From contig NZ_CP059732.1 in NCBI RefSeq assembly GCF_014117325.1, positions 1,860,001 through 1,924,000 on the forward strand: a DNA stretch of 64,000 nucleotides, read 5' to 3'. Made by a program: the position numbers and the translations under genes. The DNA is from Spirosoma foliorum (GTDB taxonomy: Bacteria; Bacteroidota; Bacteroidia; Cytophagales; Spirosomataceae). This document shows positions 37,585 to 45,393 of this stretch, piece by piece; within the stretch, counting starts at the first letter, position 1; every line of letters starts with the position of its first letter. The notes under the pieces were generated by a model. That model was not told where the DNA came from. It worked only from the letters and a program-made list of their open reading frames with translations, and did no database searches.

Positions 37585-38322
37585 TCAAATGGTCTGGATT
37601 CGTTTCAGTAGTGCCTCGCGCAGAAGGTGGCTGAGCGGAATCGTTTTACCCCCGATTCCGATATGGCCTTCGCCTACCTCATCGACCTGCGTCAGATTTG
37701 CCAGGTAGGAGCGGTGCACCCGCACAAAAAAGTTGGCCGGGAGTTTGTCTTCCATCACCTTCAGGGTCGTTGTCAGCAGGTATTCTTTGTCGGCCGTGTA
37801 GAGGTGGCAATAGTTGCGGTCGGCTTCCACATAGAGAATATCGGCGATGAAAATTTTGACGATCTTTTCGCGGTGCCGCACAAAAATCCGGTCACTGAGA
37901 ACAAAGGGAGCGTCGGGGGTAGGGTTGAAAGAGGTGGGAGGCTCGTCGGCCAGGCGGCTGGTGGCCAGTTCGATAGCCCGTTGTAGCTCAATGGCCCGGA
38001 TCGGCTTGGAGATGTAGGCGTAGGGATGCGTTTTTTTTGCCCGCGCAAAGGTGGCCTCGTCAGTATTGGCCGTGACGTAAATAATCGGGATATTCCACCG
38101 CTGATGGATCGCATGGGCCGTGTCGATACCGTCGAGTGAGCCTTTGAGACTAATATCGAGCAGAATCAGGTCAGGTCGGTTGGTTTCAGCGTGTAGGATG
38201 GCTTCTTCGCCCTTAGGTACAATCCCGCTCACCTCATAGCCGAGCTTGCTGAGTTGCAGGGCAATGGTGGCGGCAATAATCATGTCGTCCTCCACGACGA
38301 GCAACTTCAACGGGGTGTCCAT
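37585..38322 (-). CDS. LytTR-family response regulator
   Basis: A 245-residue protein. An N-terminal receiver has E11-D12-D13, phosphoacceptor D56 in LILLDISLKG, the switch Thr in IYVTANTD and the Lys in YISKPI. A linker of about 20 residues leads to a LytTR DNA-binding domain (about 150-245; KIFIADILYVEADRNYCHLY, FFVRVHRSYLAN, IPLSHLLREAL). LytTR proteins bind pairs of direct repeats spaced about two helical turns, which is the spacing of the repeats at 5567 and 21465; a link is speculative. In Bacteroidota such regulators often pair with HisKA_2 or LytS-type kinases, so kinase 7 (25508-28756) is a plausible partner. Confidence 0.92.
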   Translation of the reverse strand: MDTPLKLLVVEDDMIIAATIALQLSKLGYEVSGIVPKGEEAILHAETNRPDLILLDISLKGSLDGIDTAHAIHQRWNIPIIYVTANTDEATFARAKKTHPYAYISKPIRAIELQRAIELATSRLADEPPTSFNPTPDAPFVLSDRIFVRHREKIVKIFIADILYVEADRNYCHLYTADKEYLLTTTLKVMEDKLPANFFVRVHRSYLANLTQVDEVGEGHIGIGGKTIPLSHLLREALLKRIQTI

Positions 38323-38671
38323 TCTATTTGTTGATCATTCGTCAACTAATCATTACGCGCGCGTACCGAAGGTTGAATTTGGTAGCGCTGGCCGTGTAAT
38401 CAGTACTGTAAATTCGCTACGAAGTAAACTCAAATTTTATAGTTATGAAAACCAATAACTTGATTAAGCGAAGCCGTTCGAAAAAGAAGGATTTATGACA
38501 TTCAGTAAACCTATCATAAAGATTAAGTTTTATAACCTGCGTATGCGACGGATTACATTGGACAAATATTAAAAAATCACTGTCTTACATAAACGCTGGT
38601 TTTGGTGACCGATCTAAAACAACTGACGCCTTAGCTAAGTCAATCTAGTAAGGAATAAAATTTAGATAGCT
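38323..38671. other. AT-rich divergent intergenic region
   Basis: Lies between the divergent LytTR regulator and the DUF429 gene. It contains no coding frame of note. It must hold both promoters, but I find no exact TAnnTTTG box on either strand (the nearest is an off-by-one AAAATTTG-type match on the minus strand near 38430). Confidence 0.35.
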
Positions 38672-39346
38672 ATGTATGTAGGAATAGATGGGTGCCGGGC
38701 TGGCTGGCTGGTTGCCAGTATTGACCAAGAAACTAGGCTGCATCATGGCATTATACAAAACTTAGATGAGCTACCAGCTATCCCCCCTAAGCTATGCTTA
38801 ATCGATATACCGCTTCACTTTGCTGATACTACCTATCGTAGCTGCGAAGTCGCGGCACAAGCGTTGCTGGGGGTAAAAAAGCGAGCTTCTATTTTTTTTA
38901 CGCCACACTGGGGGGCCGTATACGCAACCACGTACGCGGAAGCAAACCGTCTCAATAGGCTTCACATCGGCAAAGGCGTGTCAAAACAAACCTGGAATAT
39001 ATGCGGAAAAATAAAGGAAGCGAATCGGTTTATGAGGGATCATCCGACCTATCCCTTGCGCGAAGCCCATCCAGAGCTTAGCTTTTACTACCTCAATCAG
39101 AGGCAACCCTTGCTGTCGAGAAAATCAACTCTTGAAGGAGCAACAGACAGGCTGGAAATCATTGCCCGGTATGCCGATAGATACCCTCAGGTGATTGCCA
39201 ACACATTAAAGATGACGAAACGGAAAGATGTTAAACCAGATGATGTCATCGACGCGACGATTCTGGCGATACGAGCCAGCGAGAGTACACTGCAATGTGT
39301 GCCAGCAAATAGACCGTTCGGTACGCAGGATGTTATTCTATACTGA
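38672..39346 (+). CDS. DUF429 domain protein
   Basis: The 224-residue protein starts MYVGIDGCRAGWLVASI, the family signature of DUF429, an RNase H-like fold. Further conserved segments are LCLIDIPLHF, FFTPHWGAVYATTYAEA, REAHPELSFYYLN and a C-terminal helix, DDVIDATILAIRA. Acidic residues at D6, D59 and in the HPE motif could form a metal site, suggesting nuclease-like activity, but no function is established. There is no signal peptide. It is a single gene with no same-strand partner within 300 bases on either side. Confidence 0.82.
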   Translation: MYVGIDGCRAGWLVASIDQETRLHHGIIQNLDELPAIPPKLCLIDIPLHFADTTYRSCEVAAQALLGVKKRASIFFTPHWGAVYATTYAEANRLNRLHIGKGVSKQTWNICGKIKEANRFMRDHPTYPLREAHPELSFYYLNQRQPLLSRKSTLEGATDRLEIIARYADRYPQVIANTLKMTKRKDVKPDDVIDATILAIRASESTLQCVPANRPFGTQDVILY

Positions 39347-39802
39347 ACGAGGATAGGCGTTTTTGAACACGAGTGAACGGCCGTTTGCATGGGTATATAG
39401 TAAAAAAAGCTGTAGTATTCATTCCTGATTTGTTAGGATCATATTACAAAATCTTATAAAAAGCGTCTATTGAACTAGTAGCCATAGCTTTAAATTTGCT
39501 ACCCATCAAGAGGTCAATAGCTGGGTTATTTACGGGTGATACGCTCTACCACTCCCTTTAACGCTTTAGCCACACGCATTGTAGTAGCCCTACCTTTTCC
39601 CAATCGGTCTTCGTAATTGGCCTATCCATATAGCTCGACGAGCCGCCTTATCTCAAAAGTGCTAGTAATTGACTCAATAGCTCGACGAGCCGCCTTATCT
39701 CAAAAGTGCTAGTAATTGACTCATTTGAGATAATGCCTTCCCCAAAACCACCCGACCTTTGACCTATTCAAAAACGAAACACAAATACAAATACATAAGG
39801 TC
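39347..39802. other. Intergenic region containing a tandem duplication
   Basis: No gene is visible. The notable structure is the exact 47-bp tandem repeat described separately. Otherwise it holds the promoter region of the small exported protein at 39803, with an A-rich leader just before the ATG. Confidence 0.4.
39630..39723. repeat. Exact 47-bp tandem duplication
   Basis: Bases 39630-39676 and 39677-39723 are identical, starting ATAGCTCGACGAGCCGCC and ending in ATTGACTCA. CTCGACGAG inside each unit is itself a short palindrome. It is non-coding and probably a recent slippage or duplication event. Confidence 0.85.
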
Positions 39803-40198
39803 ATGAAAACGCTAATCAACCCCCTGCTCATTGCTATCGCCCTGATGATGGCCACTGCCTATACTACGTTCGCTCAAGCTCCTGCCAGCGCTCAACCAAG
39901 CCCTGCTTTCCAAAGTGGCATCTATACCAACAAAGCGGGGAAATTGCAGATTGCTCTGGATAAGCAAACGGGTCATTCCCTTCAGATTCGGCTGGCCGAT
40001 GGCAGTGGACAAATGGTTTTTGTTAAACGGGTGGGTAAACAAGAAACCACCGTTCGCATGCAACTCGATATGAGTGACTTACCTGACGGGGCTTATCAAT
40101 TGAGCATCACAGACGGCAAGAACATCACTCAGCACACGGTAACGCTGGGCACTCAGAAACCTCAGGATATGAGCCGATTGGTAGCTATCAACGAATAG
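39803..40198 (+). CDS. Small exported protein with beta-sandwich-like tail
   Basis: A 131-residue protein with a signal peptide (LLIAIALMMATAYTTFAQ, cleavage about residue 25). A short Ala/Pro/Gln-rich linker is followed by a domain of about 85 residues with alternating strands (GKLQIALDKQTGHSLQIRLA, TTVRMQLDMSDLPDGAYQLS, GKNITQHTVTLG). The pattern DLPDGAYxLxIxDG resembles Por-secretion C-terminal domains and DUF3244-type immunoglobulin-like sandwiches, but it is the whole protein rather than a tail, so a small periplasmic or surface protein is likelier. Function unknown. A perfect hairpin follows 40 bases after the stop. Confidence 0.7.
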   Translation: MKTLINPLLIAIALMMATAYTTFAQAPASAQPSPAFQSGIYTNKAGKLQIALDKQTGHSLQIRLADGSGQMVFVKRVGKQETTVRMQLDMSDLPDGAYQLSITDGKNITQHTVTLGTQKPQDMSRLVAINE

Positions 40199-40238
40199 CC
40201 TTCTGCCCGAACTATTCGACATACCCTTCGATAACTAT

Positions 40239-40286
40239 AAGTCCTCCCGAATTTTGAGTAGCTAATCACAAAATTCGGGAGGACTT
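40239..40286. terminator. Perfect 17-bp stem hairpin
   Basis: AAGTCCTCCCGAATTTT at 40239-40255 pairs exactly with 40270-40286 around a 14-base loop. It lies 40 bases after the small exported protein gene, with A/T ends on both arms, so it can terminate transcription in either direction. Confidence 0.75.
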
Positions 40287-40378
40287 ACATATCGCTCCTA
40301 GGTGCTATGAATTTGCTCCTTTAATTGGGTGTTTATTGGAACGGTACTTAACCTGAAGTTTTGTACGTTGGCTAACAT

Positions 40379-40448
40379 AAAGTCCGCAGAATCAAACTCA
40401 TTTACGAAATAAATCATCCCCGTAAATGAGTTTGATTCTGCGGACTTT
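40379..40448. repeat. Perfect 28-bp inverted repeat with 14-base loop
   Basis: Arms 40379-40406 (AAAGTCCGCAGAATCAAACT and on) and 40421-40448 are exact reverse complements. The structure lies 134 bases beyond the stop of the convergent GNAT gene and is longer than an ordinary terminator. It could be a REP/MITE-like unit or a strong bidirectional terminator. Confidence 0.7.
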
Positions 40449-40582
40449 GCCACAAAAAAATGGTTCTTTTTGGTGCATTTCTAATTACTTCTGGCCTTTT
40501 GCAACAACCACTGAAATTAGGTTGACGCAGGACCCTAAAGCAAAGTCTACAGGCCTATTGACATATATATGTTTAAGGATTC

Positions 40583-41623
40583 TTAGTTATCATTTAGCCT
40601 TAAATAAGTCTGTAGGTGGCTCGTATCAATCTGCCAGTCGGTATGGGTCATCCAAGAGGTGAAGCCCAAGACCTGGTTGATGCGTAGCATACCTATATTG
40701 TCTGGCGTATTCCCCGCTCGTACGTACTGTGCCTCACTATTTAGAGTCAAGATCGCCTGTAGATTAGCGGCCTTCATCCAGCGACCTAATGAGTGACCAC
40801 GATGCTCAGTGCGCACGGACGTAGCCTGCTGAACTAATAAACTCGCTCGTTGGGTATCCCAATACAACTCAGTTAATCCCACGAGTTGTCGGCTTGATTT
40901 ATGCTCAAGGAAAGTCGTTAAGCGCTGTTTTTCGCTCTTGCTCAATAGATCATCTTCGTCCTGAATTGATTCTGATGTCGCCTGCCAGTCGTGGATAGCA
41001 CGCTCATCTGTGAGGCCAGTATTAATGATGTTGCGCAGATAGGCGATCTCCGCTAAACGGTCGATAGGATAAGCCCCTTGATGCTGCCACAGGTGGTAAT
41101 CCAAGTTCTGGCATTCCTGGATCCAGTTGGTCAGTAAAGTGGGCTCCATTTGACTCAAATCGAGTTGAATGAACTGCTGTTGCTTTGTGAGGTGCGCGCC
41201 TACGTGGCGTAGCACGGTTTCTCCAACTGGTAACCGGCTGCTAGCATTGGTAACCAGCTGATCACACCCCTTCTGTTGCGCGTAGGCTGCGATTTGAGCC
41301 ATCAACCGCTTGCCTAAATGACGACGACGGTAAGCAGGAAGCACACTTAGATAAACCGAAGCCCAATGCCTATTCTGGTCCAGTGGCACATCCATTGTGG
41401 CGCTTGCCACCACTTGATTTTGATGCCACAGCAAGAAATAACGTTTCTCGAAGTTGCTTTTCTTATAGCGCAACATAGCTAGCTGTGCCAGCTGATTAAG
41501 AGGAGGATCTTCTGGAACTCGCTCGGCATGTATGAGTTGATCATGTCGAGCTATAGCGAGTAGGGTGGTCTGGGGTGCTGTGGTCGTATCTACGGACTCA
41601 AGGTACATATTTGCGTTTAGCAT
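40583..41623 (-). CDS. Double-GNAT acetyltransferase
   Basis: A 346-residue protein with two GNAT halves, the layout of mycothiol synthase-like enzymes. The N-terminal half has SVYLSVLPAYRRRHLGKRLM (acetyl-CoA loop RRRHLG); the C-terminal half has ATSVRTEHRGHSLGRWMKAA (loop HRGHSLG) followed by NTPDNIGMLRINQVLGF. Both loops look intact. Thiol, antibiotic or amine acetylation are all possible; the substrate is unknown. There is no signal peptide. A good promoter precedes it (41658-41689), so it is probably transcribed alone. Confidence 0.85.
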   Translation of the reverse strand: MLNANMYLESVDTTTAPQTTLLAIARHDQLIHAERVPEDPPLNQLAQLAMLRYKKSNFEKRYFLLWHQNQVVASATMDVPLDQNRHWASVYLSVLPAYRRRHLGKRLMAQIAAYAQQKGCDQLVTNASSRLPVGETVLRHVGAHLTKQQQFIQLDLSQMEPTLLTNWIQECQNLDYHLWQHQGAYPIDRLAEIAYLRNIINTGLTDERAIHDWQATSESIQDEDDLLSKSEKQRLTTFLEHKSSRQLVGLTELYWDTQRASLLVQQATSVRTEHRGHSLGRWMKAANLQAILTLNSEAQYVRAGNTPDNIGMLRINQVLGFTSWMTHTDWQIDTSHLQTYLRLNDN

Positions 41624-41657
41624 AGATGAAGCTTCACAGCGTGCTTAGAGAGTGCAG

Positions 41658-41689
41658 CAAAGATAATAAAGGTTAATAGGTTGCCTAAA
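41658..41689 (-). promoter_or_regulatory. Promoter of the double-GNAT gene
   Basis: Read on the minus strand, TATCTTTG (41665-41658) matches the Bacteroidota -7 consensus TAnnTTTG exactly. TTTA (41689-41686) lies 20 bases upstream in the place of the -33 TTTG element. The start codon follows at 41623. Confidence 0.55.
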
Positions 41690-41864
41690 CTGTTGTATCT
41701 TCTGACGTTGTGGTAGCTAAAGTACGAAACAATAGGCTAGTACTCCTGAGCTAATAATATCTTTAAACTCTCCTCAATGAGACGGCTAATCTTTCATTTG
41801 TCTACTCTTGGAAACGGGCGTTTTTAGGGACGGTAAAGCTAAATAAGAGTTTATTTCCTGTCTT

Positions 41865-42221
41865 TCATTTATCGCCTGAGATCATCTTTTTCCGGTGTAA
41901 CTCTCCCCATTTGCGTAAGGATTCAATTACTTCATGTAGCGTTTGGCTATGAGCAGTTAAGGTGTAAGTCACCTTAGCTGGATAGGTGTCATACAGAGTT
42001 CGCTTGACCAACCCGTTCAACTCCAGATCCCGTAATTCTTTGGAGAGCATTCGATCCGTGATCCCGTGAACTTCTTTGGCGATTTCCCCAAACCGCTTCT
42101 CTCCGAAAGTAAGGGCCACGATTATAGGCAACTTCCACTTCCCATTTAATACATCTAGGGCATCTCGGATTGGGCGCAACGTACGGCCACATTCCTCAGG
42201 TAGTAAGTTGGTTGACTCCAT
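41865..42221 (-). CDS. HxlR-family transcriptional regulator
   Basis: The 118-residue winged-helix protein is typical of HxlR in length and motifs: RDALDVLNGKWKLPIIVAL, FGEIAKEVHGITDRMLSKEL (recognition helix) and DLELNGLVKRTLYDTYPAKV (wing). Cys11 (PEECGRTLRP) sits where redox- or quinone-sensing Cys residues occur in YodB/HypR-type members, so thiol-based control is plausible. It is divergent from a pirin gene with a 32-bp perfect palindrome between them, the expected arrangement for a regulator controlling itself and its neighbour. Confidence 0.9.
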   Translation of the reverse strand: MESTNLLPEECGRTLRPIRDALDVLNGKWKLPIIVALTFGEKRFGEIAKEVHGITDRMLSKELRDLELNGLVKRTLYDTYPAKVTYTLTAHSQTLHEVIESLRKWGELHRKKMISGDK

Positions 42222-42271
42222 AGACTATCGATTTGTACTATGCTGGTTGCTTTTCTTTTTGAGATTGTCGC

Positions 42272-42321
42272 TATACTAGAGTATAGTACTATACTCTAGT
42301 ATACTACTTACTAAAGTATAG
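42272..42321. promoter_or_regulatory. Operator region: 32-bp perfect palindrome plus half-site
   Basis: Bases 42272-42303 equal their own reverse complement (half-site TATACTAGAGTATAGT). A further related half-site, CTAAAGTATAG, lies at 42311-42321. It sits between the divergent HxlR regulator (start 42221) and pirin (start 42389), overlapping the likely -33 region of the pirin promoter. It is the probable binding site of the HxlR protein. Confidence 0.7.
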
Positions 42322-42330
42322 CAAATGTAG

Positions 42331-42338
42331 TAAATTTG
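42331..42338 (+). promoter_or_regulatory. Likely -7 box of the pirin promoter
   Basis: TAAATTTG matches TAnnTTTG exactly, 51 bases before the pirin ATG. The -33 position falls within or next to the palindromic operator and has only a weak TTA, which suits repression by the HxlR protein. Confidence 0.5.
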
Positions 42339-42388
42339 CAAAAGAAAAGGGAACGCAATCATTGACCTTTTATTAACCAGGTAGTGGT

Positions 42389-43264
42389 ATGAGCATTCAA
42401 CGAAATCTTGCAAAAACATATACACCCCAGATCCAGCAGGGATTTTTGGGAGCGGGTCACCTGGCCAGCCCCCTTATTCAGGTTGACTTTTCGGAGAGCG
42501 ATCCGTTTATCGTCTTGATGGATGATCGGCTCGAAAAACGGGATGAACAGCCAGCCGGTGGCCCACACCCCCACGCCGGTTTTGAAACAGTTTCCTTATT
42601 GCTGGAAGGCGAAATGGGCGACGAGGCTTACCGCATGAGTGGGGGCGATTTACAACTAATGACGGCCGGGAGTGGCGTGATTCATACCGAAACTATCGAG
42701 CGGGAAGCGACTATGCGACTCTTACAATTATGGTTGACGCTGCCTAAGAAAGACCGCTGGGCAACACCACGGGTGCAGGATATGCCCTTAAACCATGTGC
42801 CCAAAGTCACCGATGGGTCTATAGACATCAAAGTCTACAGCGGCTCTTTGGCGGGTGTAACGTCGCCTGTTCAGAATTATACGCCCCTGATTCTGGCTGA
42901 TATCCGGTTGGCACCTCATACATCTACCGTACAATACATCCCTGCACATTACACCGCCTTTTTGTATGCGCTTGACGGGAGTGTGGAAGTTGGCGACGCA
43001 AAGAAACCGTTAACGCATGATCAGGTGGGCTGGCTTGACCGATTCGCGGATGATGACGTCCTGAGCGAACTTAGATTAACCGCTGGTGAAACGGGCAGTC
43101 GCATCATTCTTTATGCTGGCGAACGGCAGGGGGATGAAATTGTATCCCATGGGCCCTTCATTGGCGATACGCAGGAGGACATTCGTCGACTTTATCAGGA
43201 CTTTAGACAGGGTAAGCTGAACCATATTGCAACCATTCCGAAAGGGCAACGGATTCTATACTAA
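42389..43264 (+). CDS. Pirin family protein
   Basis: A 291-residue bicupin. The N-terminal cupin has the metal-binding pattern GGPHPHAGFETVSLLLEGE and GSGVIHTE (His-x-His, then His-x-Glu); a second cupin follows (YIPAHYTAFLYALDGSVEVG). Cytoplasmic pirins act as iron-dependent quercetin dioxygenases or stress-linked regulators. With a divergent HxlR regulator bearing a putative sensing Cys, a role in handling quinones or flavonoid-like electrophiles is plausible (inference). There is no signal peptide. An IS630-type element is inserted about 47 bases after its stop. Confidence 0.9.
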   Translation: MSIQRNLAKTYTPQIQQGFLGAGHLASPLIQVDFSESDPFIVLMDDRLEKRDEQPAGGPHPHAGFETVSLLLEGEMGDEAYRMSGGDLQLMTAGSGVIHTETIEREATMRLLQLWLTLPKKDRWATPRVQDMPLNHVPKVTDGSIDIKVYSGSLAGVTSPVQNYTPLILADIRLAPHTSTVQYIPAHYTAFLYALDGSVEVGDAKKPLTHDQVGWLDRFADDDVLSELRLTAGETGSRIILYAGERQGDEIVSHGPFIGDTQEDIRRLYQDFRQGKLNHIATIPKGQRILY

Positions 43265-43371
43265 TCAGCTATGTACTAATTAGAAAGCCTAGTTCACAGG
43301 GGTTATCACTAGTGTTACTTAAAGAGTAGTCTGGCGGCTTTTTGTATTTTTGATGCTGTAACTCATCTTCC

Positions 43372-43833
43372 ATGACTAAGCATCGACTGACTCTAACGGC
43401 CACCGAACGTACAGAATTACTGGCTAAAGTCCAAAAAGGCAAAACAGCCGCTAAACTCATCCAAAAAGCACAGGTGCTTTTGGCCAGTGACGAGGCTGTC
43501 GAACGCCAGAGCCAAACTACGATTGCCGCCACCTATCATCTCTCCACACGCAGTGTTGAGCGGATTCGCAAAGAATTTTGTGAGCAGGGCATGGCGGTCT
43601 TTGATCCAAAGCCCCGCCAGCCCCGTTCCGACAAAAAGCTGACGGGGGAAGTGGAAGCTCACTTGATTGCCATTGCCTGTAGCGAACCACCAGTCGGTGA
43701 AAGCCGCTGGAAATTACAGGCTATTGCGGATCGACTGGTCGAACTCCAAGTAGTTGAAACGCTTTCTCACACGAGTGTGGCAACGGTGTTAAAAAAAACC
43801 AACTTAAGCCCTGGCGGGTCAAGGGATGGGTGA
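43372..43833 (+). CDS. IS630 transposase, frame 1 (N-terminal DNA-binding part)
   Basis: 153 residues with helix-turn-helix regions (TIAATYHLSTRSVERIRKEF and a second HTH around VGESRWKLQAIADRLVELQV) that bind the element ends. In this frame it ends shortly after LKKTNLSPGG. A -1 shift in the A8 run at 43791-43798 continues as KNQLKPWRVKGW into the catalytic part, the normal sequence of IS630 transposases. The full fused product would be about 368 residues. Confidence 0.85.
   Translation: MTKHRLTLTATERTELLAKVQKGKTAAKLIQKAQVLLASDEAVERQSQTTIAATYHLSTRSVERIRKEFCEQGMAVFDPKPRQPRSDKKLTGEVEAHLIAIACSEPPVGESRWKLQAIADRLVELQVVETLSHTSVATVLKKTNLSPGGSRDG
43791..43798 (+). other. A8 slippery tract, likely programmed -1 frameshift site
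   Basis: Eight A follow TGTT at the point where the two transposase frames meet. Slipping back one base turns LKKTNLSP into LKKNQLKPW, matching the family. Such A-runs serve as programmed frameshift sites in many IS630 and IS1/IS3 elements. Confidence 0.7.
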
Positions 43834-44480
43834 TTCCGCCCAAGCAAAGTGCCGATTTTGTGTACTATATGGAACAGGTTTTAGCTGTTTATGAGCGACC
43901 TTATGATGAGCGGTTTCCCGTTGTTTGTGTGGACGAATCACCCAAACAACTAATCGAAATCAAGCAATATCGTTCCGCCGACGGCACACGCATCCAAGAT
44001 TCCGAATACATCCGGCGGGGCGTAGGCGAGATTTATATGGCCTTTGAACCCTTGGCAGGGCAACGGTTTGTCGAAGTCAAAGACGATCACAAGGCCATTA
44101 CGTGGGTGGGTGTGCTAGCCAATTTATTGGACGGCCCTTATACAGACTGTGTAAAAATGACGGTGGTTGGAGATAATCTGAGTGCCCATAAACCCAGTGC
44201 ATTTTATACAGTTTTTGGGGCCGAGAAAGCCAAAGCGTATCTGGATCGATTGGAGTTTGTCTATACCCCCAAGCATGGCAGTTGGCTTGACATGGCTGAG
44301 ATTGAGTTGTCCATCTTACAGCGTGATTGCCTGAATCGGCACATTGCGACCAAAGAGTTGCTGGTAGCAGAAATTACCGCCTGGCAAGCAAACAGAAATG
44401 CCAAACAAGCGAAGGCGAACTGGCAGTTTACCACCAAAGATGCCCGAGTAAAATTACATAAGCTATACCCGACAGTTTAA
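43830..44480 (+). CDS. IS630 transposase, frame 2 (DDE catalytic part)
   Basis: 216 residues counted from a GTG, though the frame is open further upstream and is probably reached by frameshifting. The DDE triad is visible: Asp in VVCVDESPKQ, Asp in VVGDNLSAHK and Glu in DMAEIELSIL. The VYTPKHGSWLDMAEIE block is a hallmark of the family. It catalyses cut-and-paste transposition into TA sites. Confidence 0.88.
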   Translation: MIPPKQSADFVYYMEQVLAVYERPYDERFPVVCVDESPKQLIEIKQYRSADGTRIQDSEYIRRGVGEIYMAFEPLAGQRFVEVKDDHKAITWVGVLANLLDGPYTDCVKMTVVGDNLSAHKPSAFYTVFGAEKAKAYLDRLEFVYTPKHGSWLDMAEIELSILQRDCLNRHIATKELLVAEITAWQANRNAKQAKANWQFTTKDARVKLHKLYPTV

Positions 44481-44496
44481 TCTTTAGACAACACTA

Positions 44497-45393
44497 GAAA
44501 TGATTGTTTCTGATTTGTAACCCCTATTTTTTTAATTCTCAAAATACCCTGGTATTGGGTTCACCCTGAACCTAGCTGGGTTTGGTCGTCTTCTCGAAGA
44601 GTCCCTAATTGAACGATACCCAAATTCACTGCGTAAATCGCATGCCATACACCTATATTAGAGCCAACTTCTGGTTGGAATACGGCCTTCAAAGACGATA
44701 AAATCGAGACAGGTGTTGACCATGACAAAAGGCAAGGAATAGCAATAGAACCGATAAGAGAGGCTTTTTCTAGGGATGAATGACGTAATTGAGATAAACT
44801 AGTACTTTACCAAACTAGATTCTATCGGATTCTATTGCGGACATTCTACTAATAATTAATAGCTAAACCATCAATTAGAATAAACCGCGCGGGCGAACCC
44901 GAGAATCGCTAGAATCTAAATTGGAACAGTACTAGTAGTCGACTAGCCGAATTAGACAGCTAGTAAAAAATCAATGTCCCGCCAAACGCTCCTATGAGAC
45001 CATGGAGCCTGTAAGAATCTGCTGTTCAAAAGGGGAGTATACTAGCTGCATTAGTGCCAAGTACGCATCAGCAGGCTGCTTGTTTCTTTGAATGTCCAGA
45101 CTAAGAGGCTAACCAAGTTATCGCAGGTCACGGATACTATAAACAGGAGGCATGGCCGGGATAAGGCGCGGTTAGCCAGTACACAGTATGAGCCAAGCTG
45201 GCATCACAAACTGCAGTTCATGTCCCTTGCTATACGACTCGGAGGAAAGATATTCTCTAAGTGAAGGAAGTAACACGTACTGCCGAATGGCATCTATTCA
45301 GAAAGACAAAAAACGAGACTCCCAAGCCCTTAAGCTGATTAAGAAAGCTGCTCAATTTTTTTGGTAGCTTATTTAGGTGAGTCAGCCTGTTGG
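44497..45393. other. Long spacer of decayed sequence beside the IS630 element
   Basis: About 900 bases with stops in all frames. One fragment (45160-45264) resembles an IS4/IS701-type transposase. The rest shows no gene, repeat or RNA structure that I can support. It looks like the remains of old insertions. Confidence 0.4.
45160..45264 (+). pseudogene. Possible IS4/IS701-type transposase fragment
   Basis: The frame reading ASTQYEPSWHHKLQFMSLAI, ending at TGA 45262-45264, resembles the conserved region of IS4/IS701 transposases around the WHHHMALV motif. It is short and lacks the rest of the gene, so the identification is tentative. Confidence 0.3.

Larger units (their letters stand above)
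43312..44494 (+). mobile_element. IS630-family insertion sequence, complete
   Basis: The 1183-bp element is bounded by imperfect terminal inverted repeats (left GTGTTACTTAAAGAGTAGTC at 43312; right, read inward from 44494, GTGTTGTCTAAAGATTAAAC). It is flanked on both sides by the dinucleotide TA (43310-43311 and 44495-44496), the target duplication expected of IS630/Tc1-mariner elements. It carries a transposase in two overlapping frames joined at an A8 tract. All three catalytic acidic residues are present and both ends are intact, so it may be active. Confidence 0.88.

Noticed and set aside
39630..39723. Possible CRISPR array
   Set aside because: There are only two copies of a 47-bp unit with no spacer between them; it is a simple tandem duplication and no cas gene is present.
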